DNA of 6,676 bases, taken from the NCBI GenBank assembly GCA_947629965.1, contig CANRFS010000076.1, forward strand, positions 1 to 6,676, written 5' to 3'. Positions 1 to 5,791 of the stretch are shown piece by piece. The translations under genes and the position numbers were made by a program. The notes beneath the pieces were generated by a model. The model saw only the letters and a list, made by a program, of their open reading frames with translations, had not been told where the DNA came from and did no database searches. Each line of letters opens with the position of its first letter. The stretch's first letter is position 1. The stretch is from an uncultured Clostridia bacterium. Its GTDB lineage: Bacteria > Bacillota > Clostridia > TANB77 > CAG-508.

Positions 1-11
1 CTATCTCAAAA

Positions 12-39
12 ATTATATTTAAACTATTTTACTAATCAA
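12..39 (-). promoter_or_regulatory. Possible sigma-A promoter reading leftward out of the window
   Basis: On the minus strand, TTGATT (39-34) is followed after 16 bases by a perfect TATAAT (17-12). This would drive a gene beyond the left edge, in keeping with a gene divergent from rpmB. The surroundings are so AT-rich that chance matches to a -10 box are common, so this is tentative. Confidence 0.35.
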
Positions 40-150
40 ATTAATTTAAAAACAATTACACAAATACCAATTTATAATTTGAAAAATTTAAGATTTAATT
101 GATTAGATTTTAAAATATATAGAATTTAAATTTAATTTATTTTATCACAT

Positions 151-169
151 TAATTGGCTGTGTCAATTA
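151..169. repeat. Short inverted repeat, possible hairpin or operator
   Basis: TAATTGGC (151-158) pairs with GTCAATTA (162-169) around a three-base loop, with one G-T pair. It is followed by TTATTTTTG, so on the plus strand it could be a weak terminator for a gene ending left of the window. It could also be an operator-like palindrome upstream of the rpmB promoter. Neither reading is proven. Confidence 0.3.
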
Positions 170-184
170 TTTTTGTGAAAACTC

Positions 185-213
185 TTGTTTTTTTTTTGAA
201 TTTATGCTAAACT
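185..213 (+). promoter_or_regulatory. Probable sigma-A promoter of rpmB, extended -10
   Basis: TTGTTT (185-190), a 17-base spacer, then TAAACT (208-213) preceded by TGC, giving an extended -10 motif. Transcription would start near 220, leaving a leader of about 38 bases with the AGGAGGTG ribosome site at 242-249. The spacing is ideal though both hexamers are imperfect. Confidence 0.5.
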
Positions 214-257
214 AGTGTTTAGTCAGTTTATTCAAGAATATAGGAGGTGCGTACATT

Positions 258-455
258 ATGGCAAAATGCGAAATTTGTAATAAATCATTAAATTATGGAA
301 ATAAACTTAGCGTTACTCGTTCACATATTAGTAAAAGAACTTCAAGAACTTGGAAACCAAATTTAAGAACAGTAAAAACAATAATTAATGGAGAACCTAA
401 AAAAATCAAGGTTTGTGCTAAATGCTTACGTTCTGGTAAAGTAACAAAGGCATAA
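258..455 (+). CDS. rpmB: Large-subunit ribosomal protein L28 (bL28)
   Basis: A 65-residue basic protein that binds 23S rRNA in the 50S subunit. The start MAKCEICNK, the block SHISKRTSRTWKPNL and the ending KVCAKCLRSGKV are typical of bL28. Cysteines 4, 7, 53 and 56 form two CxxC pairs, so this is the zinc-binding (C+) form. The ATG follows AGGAGGTG (242-249) at good spacing and has its own promoter. A perfect hairpin follows at 471-500. It converges on spoVM, as rpmB does in B. subtilis. The length is normal and there is no sign of damage. Confidence 0.97.
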   Translation: MAKCEICNKSLNYGNKLSVTRSHISKRTSRTWKPNLRTVKTIINGEPKKIKVCAKCLRSGKVTKA

Positions 456-470
456 TTATTAGTAATATAT

Positions 471-500
471 AAAAAAATAGGTGTTAAACCTATTTTTTTT
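471..500. terminator. Bidirectional intrinsic terminator between rpmB and spoVM
   Basis: A perfect 12-bp stem (471-482 with 488-499) and the loop GTTAA. The core AATAGGT is flanked by seven A on the left and eight T on the right, so the transcript ends in a U run from either direction. It can stop rpmB from the left and the spoVM unit from the right. Confidence 0.85.
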
Positions 501-576
501 GTTGTTTTTGTAATATAATTGATGTTAGGACATTGTAAAATACTTAAGTTTATAATTATCTTATGTAGTATATATT

Positions 577-648
577 TTATTTTACTCCAAATATCAATTT
601 TACAATTCCTCTTAAAAATTTAGGAACTTTTTTTACTACTATGGTCAT
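577..648 (-). CDS. spoVM: SpoVM-like 23-residue stage V sporulation peptide
   Basis: A tiny amphipathic peptide of 23 residues whose core reads KKVPKFLRGIVK. B. subtilis SpoVM (26 residues) carries KLPKFLGGIVR at the same position, so Lys7, Pro9, Lys10, Phe11, Leu12, Gly14, Ile15, Val16 and Gly21 all coincide. In B. subtilis SpoVM sits on the forespore outer membrane, recognises its curvature and anchors the coat ATPase SpoIVA; that role is inferred here by homology. The ATG at 648 follows AAAGGAGAG (665-657) at 8 bases. It lies 24 bases after the stop of the 49-aa membrane protein gene. Its place next to and convergent with rpmB matches B. subtilis. It is too short for usual gene finders. 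Confidence 0.87.
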   Translation of the reverse strand: MTIVVKKVPKFLRGIVKLIFGVK

Positions 649-656
649 TTGCAGCA

Positions 657-665
657 CTCTCCTTT
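657..665 (-). promoter_or_regulatory. Ribosome binding site of spoVM
   Basis: AAAGGAGAG lies 8 bases before the ATG at 648. This strong site supports the very short reading frame as a real gene. Confidence 0.8.
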
Positions 666-672
666 ATTTTTA

Positions 673-823
673 TTAACAAGAAAGCCAGGTTATTCCTACT
701 ACCACTATGGTTACTCCTATTATAAATAACCAGCCTGAAAATGGAAGTAATATTACAAGTAATACACCGAAGTCCAAATCCAATTAAGCATACTGCTAAT
801 GTTTTTCTAAATAAATTTAACAT
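673..823 (-). CDS. 49-residue hydrophobic membrane protein, needs +1 frameshift at a CGG codon
   Basis: A perfect AGGAGG (835-830) precedes the ATG at 823. In the zero frame the protein starts MLNLFRKTLAVCLIGFGL, then turns at codon 19 (CGG) into unlikely sequence with basic and polar residues. Skipping the C at 769 restores GVLLVILLPFSGWLFIIG and then a second hydrophobic stretch, ending in TWLSC and TAA at 675-673. The restored protein has a short basic N-terminus and two hydrophobic segments (about 9-27 and 31-47) around a Pro-Phe-Ser-Gly turn, like a small helical-hairpin membrane protein. From memory such small proteins occur in Clostridia without known function. It lies just upstream of spoVM and is probably co-transcribed, so a sporulation link is possible but not shown. 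The alternative is a pseudogene or a sequence error. Confidence 0.72.
766..772 (-). other. +1 frameshift site 1: CTT CGG T
   Basis: Codons 18-19 of the 49-aa membrane protein read CTT (772-770) and CGG (769-767), then T. The frame that continues the hydrophobic protein is reached by skipping the C at 769, giving GGT (Gly). CTT in the P site is also the slippery codon of the known prfB (RF2) +1 frameshift. It could equally be a one-base insertion or assembly error. Confidence 0.75.
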
Positions 824-859
824 ATACTTCCTCCTGCATTTGCTTTCATTTTTATTTAA

Positions 860-865
860 TATAAT
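860..865 (+). promoter_or_regulatory. Possible -10 box for nth
   Basis: A perfect TATAAT lies 31 bases before the nth start, in the 73-base gap between the divergent small membrane gene and nth. No good -35 hexamer is found at 16-18 bases upstream, and the region is AT-rich, so this is weak. Confidence 0.3.
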
Positions 866-882
866 ATATTATTTTTTATGTA

Positions 883-892
883 AAAGGGTGAT
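883..892 (+). promoter_or_regulatory. Ribosome binding site that fixes the TTG start of nth
   Basis: AAAGGGTGAT matches the GGTGAT part of the ideal anti-Shine-Dalgarno complement. It lies 4 bases before TTG at 897, the correct register for initiation there. The upstream ATG at 741 has no such site and would add residues unrelated to Nth. Confidence 0.65.
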
Positions 893-896
893 AGTT

Positions 897-1562
897 TTGA
901 ACAAGAAACATAAAAAAACTAATCATAATTCTTCTAAAGCAAATATTGTAAAAATAATCGAATTATTAAAAAATACATATCCAGATGCAACATGTAGTTT
1001 AGATTTTAATTCTCCTTTTGAACTTGGTATCGCCGTTATGTTATCAGCTCAATGTACTGATGAAAGAGTTAATAAAACAACTCCTTCTATTTTTGAGAAT
1101 TATAATAAACCTCAGGATTTTATTGATATGGATATTAAGCTTCTAGAATCTTTAATACATCCATGTGGTTTTTATAAAACAAAGGCTAAAAATATTAAGG
1201 CATATTCTAAAAAAATCATGGAAGAATATAATGGAAATTTGCCAAAAGAAATGGAAGAATTAATTAAACTTCCTGGTATAGGTAGAAAAAGTGCTAATGT
1301 TATAATGTTAGAAGCTTTTAATAGCCCAGTAGGAATTGCAATCGATACTCACGCAAAAAGAATATGTAATAGATTAGGTCTTTCTAATAATTCTGATCCT
1401 TCTAAAATTGAACAGGATTTATTAAAAATTATTCCTAATGAATATTATAAAGATGTTAATCATCTGCTAGTATGGCATGGAAGAAATACTTGCAATGCAC
1501 GAAACCCAAAATGTGATAAATGTCCTGTTTCTATGTATTGTAATTATTATTCGAATAATTAG
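897..1562 (+). CDS. nth: Endonuclease III, DNA glycosylase/AP lyase with Fe-S cluster
   Basis: A base-excision repair enzyme that removes oxidised pyrimidines and cleaves the abasic site by beta-elimination. From the TTG at 897 it has 221 residues, the usual length for Nth. It carries MLSAQCTDERVN (48-59), the helix-hairpin-helix LPGIGRKSANV (125-135) with catalytic Lys131, and AIDTHAKRICNRLG with catalytic Asp150. The [4Fe-4S] ligands Cys199, 206, 209 and 215 have the standard C-x6-C-x2-C-x5-C spacing. A longer frame open from an ATG at 741 would overlap the divergent membrane-protein gene and add a non-homologous head, so I reject it; GTG at 888 is the other option. Nth is not part of this block in B. 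subtilis, so it is an addition here. Confidence 0.95.
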   Translation: MNKKHKKTNHNSSKANIVKIIELLKNTYPDATCSLDFNSPFELGIAVMLSAQCTDERVNKTTPSIFENYNKPQDFIDMDIKLLESLIHPCGFYKTKAKNIKAYSKKIMEEYNGNLPKEMEELIKLPGIGRKSANVIMLEAFNSPVGIAIDTHAKRICNRLGLSNNSDPSKIEQDLLKIIPNEYYKDVNHLLVWHGRNTCNARNPKCDKCPVSMYCNYYSNN

Positions 1563-1580
1563 AAAAATTACTATTTCCAA

Positions 1581-1609
1581 TTGACAAACATAGATTCAAA
1601 TTATATATT
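1581..1609 (+). promoter_or_regulatory. Strong sigma-A promoter of the beta-helix membrane protein
   Basis: A perfect TTGACA (1581-1586), a 17-base spacer and TATATT (1604-1609). Transcription would start about 1616, only a couple of bases before the AGGAGG ribosome site, so the mRNA leader would be about 15 bases. Confidence 0.7.
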
Positions 1610-1630
1610 AATAAAAAAGGAGGTATTTTA

Positions 1631-3058
1631 ATGAAATCAAATTTTAAATTTTTTATATTTACTTTTGTTTTAACTATTTTACTTTTAACTTCTTTTTGTT
1701 TTGCAACAGATAATAACTTAGATGATGATATTATGCCAATAGCTAATGATGAAGAGCAAGTTCAAAAAACTGATATTAGAAATGCAGATTCGTACATTAA
1801 TGATAGTTATTACAAAATTAACAATACTATTAATGGTAATGTATTTACTTCTGCAGAAGAGCTTGATATTGATCCAAGTGATAATGGAGGAATAATTGAA
1901 GGGAATTTATTTGCATCTGCAAATACTGTGAATATTAAATCAGAGGTTACTTATTCTGAGACTGAAAAAGATGATATTGGTAATCCAGCAATATCTATAG
2001 ATAAGTATTGCACAATATCTGGAAACGCTTTTATAGTTGCTGATAAGTTTGTTTTAGAATCTGGTTCTAAAATATATGGAGATTTATTTGTATGTGCAAA
2101 TGATGTTGAACTATTACAAGGTTCAATAATTTATGGTAATGTATTCCTTGTTGCAAATAACCTTACATTAAATTCTGAAATTGGTGGAAGCTTATACGCT
2201 TCTGCAAATACATTTGATATGCAATATTTCGGATTTATTTCTAGGGATTTACATTTAAGTGCAAAAAATGCAACTCTTGATGGTTATATTTATAGAGATT
2301 CATTTATAGAAGCAAATAATATCACATTAAATAATAACTTTATAAATCAAAATGATTTTAATGTTTCTCAAGCAAATAATTTAACATTTTCTGGAGAAGT
2401 TAAGGGAAATGCAACAATAAATGCTAAAACTATATATTTTAAATCAAACGATGATGATACAGATTTAACATGTGTAATTGCTGGAAATTTATCTTATTCA
2501 TCTAAGCAAGAAATAGAAATTCCTGATGAAATTGTATTAGGACAGACTACTTACAGTAAGTACATTAATAATTCAACTAACAGCATATTTAAAAATATAG
2601 TTAATTTCGTAATAAGTTTAATTACAGTACTTTTAGTAGTATACTGTTTATATTTATTAATTTCTAAGTTAGCACCAAAATATTTAAATAAAATTGCTGA
2701 TATTTCAGCTTTAGCTTTGTTAAAATATTTTGGAATTGGTCTTGCCTTTATAATTCTAATTCCAATTGTTACAGTTCTTTTACTAATATCAAGAATTGGA
2801 ACTATTTTAGGATTATTACTATTATTTATATATATTATATTTATAATAATAGCAAAACCAATATTTATTATTTCAATTTCTGCTTGTATAAAAAATAAAC
2901 TGCAAAATAAATTAAGTATTTACTTATACATTTTAGCTGTAACAATAGTATTATCAATAATAGAATTAATTCCTTATGTAGGATTACTAATAACTTTAAT
3001 TATTAATACTATTGGATTTGGTATTGTAACAAGACATTTAATACCAAGCAAAGAATAA
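1631..3058 (+). CDS. Secreted bactofilin-like beta-helix protein with C-terminal membrane domain
   Basis: A 475-residue protein with a signal peptide (hydrophobic 5-22, likely cleavage after CFA at 25) and an acidic linker. About eleven repeats of the form G-N-[VL]-F-x-x-A-x-x-hydrophobic follow between 69 and 297, for example GNVFTSAEELDI, GNLFASANTVNI and GDLFVCANDVEL. These resemble the right-handed beta-helix of bactofilins and polymer-forming proteins. The C-terminal third has four or five hydrophobic helices (about 320-344, 362-387, 390-420, 428-465). The repeat part should therefore lie outside the cell, anchored by the membrane domain, unlike cytoplasmic bactofilins. The exact role is unknown; a cell-envelope scaffold is inferred. 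It has AGGAGG (1618-1623), its own promoter and a terminator. It is not clearly linked to its neighbours. Confidence 0.85.
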   Translation: MKSNFKFFIFTFVLTILLLTSFCFATDNNLDDDIMPIANDEEQVQKTDIRNADSYINDSYYKINNTINGNVFTSAEELDIDPSDNGGIIEGNLFASANTVNIKSEVTYSETEKDDIGNPAISIDKYCTISGNAFIVADKFVLESGSKIYGDLFVCANDVELLQGSIIYGNVFLVANNLTLNSEIGGSLYASANTFDMQYFGFISRDLHLSAKNATLDGYIYRDSFIEANNITLNNNFINQNDFNVSQANNLTFSGEVKGNATINAKTIYFKSNDDDTDLTCVIAGNLSYSSKQEIEIPDEIVLGQTTYSKYINNSTNSIFKNIVNFVISLITVLLVVYCLYLLISKLAPKYLNKIADISALALLKYFGIGLAFIILIPIVTVLLLISRIGTILGLLLLFIYIIFIIIAKPIFIISISACIKNKLQNKLSIYLYILAVTIVLSIIELIPYVGLLITLIINTIGFGIVTRHLIPSKE

Positions 3059-3068
3059 ACAACAAATA

Positions 3069-3101
3069 AAAAAATTGGTAACCTTTAGTTACCAATTTTT
3101 T
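3069..3101. terminator. Bidirectional terminator between the convergent beta-helix gene and rpe
   Basis: A perfect 14-bp stem (3069-3082 with 3088-3101) and the loop CTTTA. The core TTGGTAAC is flanked by A on one side and T on the other, so it works in both directions. It ends the plus-strand gene 10 bases after its stop and the minus-strand operon directly after rpe. Confidence 0.92.
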
Positions 3102-3103
3102 AT

Positions 3104-3760
3104 TTATCTAAGTTCTTTTATTGCCTGTTTAAAATCATCTGCGGATATTATTGCGCTTCCTACAACTGCTATATCTGCCCCCGCTTCTTTTGCCATATTA
3201 ATTGTATCTTTATTTACTCCACCATCTACTTCTATGTATGTGTCTAAATTATTTTTTTCTACATATTCTTTTAATTCTTTTACTTTTTTAAGAGTCTCTG
3301 GAATTAGCTTTTGTCCGCCCTTTCCTGGCTCTACTGTCATTATAAGTGCCATATGTATTATTGGTAAAAATTTTTTAATTGTTTCTACACTAGTATTTGG
3401 TTTTATAGATATTGCCGCTTTTATATTATTTAATTTTAAATATTTTATATAGTTTATTACTTCCTCATCGCTTTTGCATGCTTCATAGTGAAATGTAATT
3501 ATAGCAGGTTCTAATGGTATATATCTATTTATATTTCCCATTATATCTTCTACCATTAAATGCACATCTATTGGTATATTAGATATTTGCTTTATTGTAT
3601 TTGCATACTCATACATCATTTCTTCTGTATTTTTTTCTACAAATTTTCCGTCCATTACATCTATATGAAAATAATCTGTTCCTGCTACTTCTAAATCATA
3701 AAATGTTTTGCTTGCATTCTCTCTTTCTACTGTTAGTATTGACGTTGAAATTTCTACCAT
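3104..3760 (-). CDS. rpe: Ribulose-phosphate 3-epimerase
   Basis: A TIM-barrel enzyme that interconverts D-ribulose 5-phosphate and D-xylulose 5-phosphate in the pentose phosphate pathway. Its 218 residues are normal. Metal and catalytic positions are present: Ser7 in TSIL, His32 and Asp34 in HIDVMDG, Met36, His67 in HLMV and Asp179 in EVDGGV. The phosphate-binding VVGSAI (199-204) is present too. The active-site loop reads MTVEPGKGGQ (141-150) where the usual form is MSVNPGFGGQ, so this is a somewhat divergent branch; a related sugar-phosphate epimerase activity cannot be excluded. The ATG at 3760 follows AGGAG (3772-3768), which overlaps the stop codon of prkC, so translation is probably coupled. 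rsgA, usually between prkC and rpe, is missing. Confidence 0.92.
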   Translation of the reverse strand: MVEISTSILTVERENASKTFYDLEVAGTDYFHIDVMDGKFVEKNTEEMMYEYANTIKQISNIPIDVHLMVEDIMGNINRYIPLEPAIITFHYEACKSDEEVINYIKYLKLNNIKAAISIKPNTSVETIKKFLPIIHMALIMTVEPGKGGQKLIPETLKKVKELKEYVEKNNLDTYIEVDGGVNKDTINMAKEAGADIAVVGSAIISADDFKQAIKELR

Positions 3761-3770
3761 TTTATTTCTC

Positions 3771-5751
3771 CTATTCTATTGTTATTGATGTTTGATTATT
3801 AAAGTTAAGAGTTTCTGTTCTTTTTAAATTGTCATCTAAGTATACTTTAATTGTTACAGTTCCAGAACCTTGTATTGATATAGACTTATTTGTAACTGTT
3901 GTAACTACTTGCTCATTTATAACTTGTTCTCCATCAACTGTTACTCTTAATGGAACATATACTGTTTTTTCTTCACCTGTTTCTTCGTCAATTTGTTTCG
4001 TATATCCACCTATTGACTTAACATTAACGTTTATAGTACCTTTTTTTATTTCATCAAATTCATTTACTGTTATTGTTATTTCTGTGTTTTTGTCTACCAT
4101 GCTTCCTGATGATATTGACTGATTTACTACTACACCATTTGGTTTACTTGAATCTGATGTTTTTTCTGTGCTTTTCCATTTTAATTTAGCGCTCGTAATT
4201 GCTGATTTTGCTTCGCTTTCAGTTTTTCCTGATAAATCTGGAACTTCAACTTGTTCAATTCCCATACTTACATAAATTACTACTTTGCTTCCTGCTGGTA
4301 TTTCTTCATCTTGGCTTACTTCTTTTCCATCCTCTGTTTCTTGTTTTATAATAATATTTTTTTCTACAGTGTCACTATATTCTTCTTTAATTTCTACATC
4401 TAATCCTGTATCTTTTAAAAGTTTCATAGCTTCATCTCGTGTTAGTCCTACTGCTTTAGGCATTTTTACGATTTCTTGTCCTTTGCTTATTATTACTTTT
4501 ATTGTAGTTCCTTCTTTTATTTTAAAGTTTGCTTGATATTTAGGATCTTGATCTATTATTTGTCCCTCTGGTATTTCTAAATGATATTTTTCTTCTTGAA
4601 TTTCTACTTTTAGATTTGATTCTTTTGCTTTTTCTTGTGCCTCTTCAAAAGTCATTTTTGTTAAATCTGGTATTTGAACATCTTTTGCTCTCCCTAAAGT
4701 TAATGCTAAATATGTTCCTCCCATAGCAATTGAAAATACTAATATGCACACTAAAATTATTGAAAATACTTTTAATACTGGGTGCTTTTCAAAAAATTTC
4801 TGAATTTTTGCAAATTTTCCTTTTTTATTGGTGCTTGTATTTGCTTCTTTATTTGTATCATAATTTAAAGATACTCTTTGTGTTCTAAAATTATTATCTT
4901 CTTCGTTAAAAACAAATTCTCCATTAGGATTTTTTAAAGACATTTCTAAATCTCTAAGCATCTCTGTTGCATTACTATATCTCATCTCTGGATCTTTTTG
5001 CATAGCCTTCATTATTATATCATTAACACTTTTTGGAATATCTGGTTTAAGCATTATTGGCGCTATTGGATTTTCTTGCATGTGTTTTAAAGCTACTGAA
5101 ACTGGGGTATCACTATCAAAAGGTACTCTTCCCGTTACCATTTCATATAATACAACACCTAAAGAGTATAGGTCAGATTTAGCATCTGTATAACCGCCTC
5201 TTGCATGTTCAGGTGAAAAATAATGAACAGAACCTATTGTTGTTCCAAATGCTGTTATTGTAGAATTTGAAACTGCTTTTGCTATTCCAAAATCTGTTAC
5301 TTTTGCAACGCCTTCTTCTGTTATTATTATATTATGTGGCTTTATATCTCTATGGATTATATTATTTTTGTGTGCTGTTTCTAAGGCAGCAGCTATTTGC
5401 ATGGCTACTTTTACTGACCATTTCCAACCTAAGACTCCATCTTCTACAATTATTTCTTTTAATGTTTTTCCTTTTACAAGCTCCATTACAATGTAATACA
5501 AATTATCTTCTTTTCCTACATCATATACTGAAACTATATTAGGATGAGTAATACTTGCAGCAGCTTGTGCCTCTATATTAAATCTTTTTACGAATTCTTC
5601 ATCAGTTGTAAATTCATCCCTTAAAAATTTTACAGCAACAAATCTGTTTAACACTAAATCCTTTGCTTTGTAAACTGTGGCCATACCACCGATTACCTAT
5701 CTTTTCCATTATTTGATACCTATTTGCAATTATTTTACCCTCTATATTCAT
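3771..5751 (-). CDS. prkC: PASTA-domain Ser/Thr protein kinase PrkC, needs +1 frameshift at a CGG codon
   Basis: A membrane kinase that senses peptidoglycan fragments and lipid II outside and phosphorylates cytoplasmic proteins. After correction it has 659 residues. The kinase domain is 12-270: Lys41 in VAVK, Glu60, HRD with Asp135 and Asn140, DFG 153-155, a Thr-rich activation loop and SPE. The transmembrane helix is about 328-352, followed by three PASTA domains (357-424, 425-497, 498-563) and a beta-rich tail (564-659). The ATG at 5751 has AGGAGAGGT (5766-5758) and begins MNIEGKIIANRYQIMEKIGN. Codon 21 is CGG; read in zero frame the protein stops after about 45 residues. Skipping the C at 5691 gives IGNGGMATVYK, the glycine-rich ATP loop. 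An internal Met23 start would lack this loop and be inactive. It lies 40 bases after stp. Confidence 0.93.
5689..5694 (-). other. +1 frameshift site 2: AAT CGG in the kinase glycine loop
   Basis: Codons 20-21 of prkC read AAT (5694-5692) and CGG (5691-5689). Skipping the C at 5691 gives GGT, the second glycine of the GxGxxG-type loop. Removing a G instead would put Arg in this loop, which fits the family less well. The preceding codon differs from the CTT seen at the other two sites. Confidence 0.8.
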
Positions 5752-5757
5752 ATATAG

Positions 5758-5766
5758 ACCTCTCCT
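5758..5766 (-). promoter_or_regulatory. Ribosome binding site fixing the true start of prkC
   Basis: AGGAGAGGT lies 6 bases before the ATG at 5751. This shows that translation starts ahead of the frameshift rather than at the internal ATG at 5684, which has no good site. Confidence 0.8.
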
Positions 5767-5791
5767 ATCATATTATTATTTTAAGTTTATT

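Larger units (their letters stand above)
1..257. other. AT-rich intergenic region left of rpmB
   Basis: I see no convincing reading frame on either strand here. The stretch is almost all A and T. It holds a candidate leftward promoter near its left end, a small inverted repeat near position 160, a T-rich run and the rpmB promoter. In the B. subtilis gene order the neighbour on this side is yloU (Asp23 family), transcribed away from rpmB, so a divergent promoter region is expected; that gene itself is not in the window. Confidence 0.6.

Noticed and set aside
501..576. Possible RNA gene or further peptide between the rpmB terminator and spoVM
   Set aside because: I see only AT-rich sequence with no hairpin, ribosome site or frame of note.
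620..672. End of the uncorrected 67-residue minus-strand frame
   Set aside because: After the CGG codon the zero frame loses its hydrophobic pattern and runs over the spoVM start. The +1 frame gives a coherent protein.
741..896. Upstream part of the long open frame ahead of nth, from an ATG at 741
   Set aside because: It would add 52 residues with no likeness to Nth, has no ribosome site, and lies opposite the well-supported 49-aa membrane-protein gene. The TTG at 897 with AAAGGGTGAT fits better.
824..896. Sigma-E or sigma-K type promoter (CATA-containing -10) for the spoVM unit
   Set aside because: A CATA followed by A/T is present on the minus strand, but no convincing -35 element lies at the right distance, and the region is too AT-rich to trust it.
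2229..2234. TTCGGA in the beta-helix gene as a further frameshift site
   Set aside because: Here CGG is out of phase (TTC GGA, Phe-Gly) and the protein continues normally, so it is a useful negative control and not a shift.
3829..5542. Plus-strand open frames opposite rpe, prkC and stp
   Set aside because: They are antisense shadows with low-complexity Leu/Ser/Phe-rich translations and no ribosome sites.
3771..5684. prkC starting at the internal ATG at 5684
   Set aside because: It would lack the glycine-rich ATP loop and has no clear ribosome site, whereas the ATG at 5751 has a strong one and encodes the normal kinase N-terminus up to the shift.
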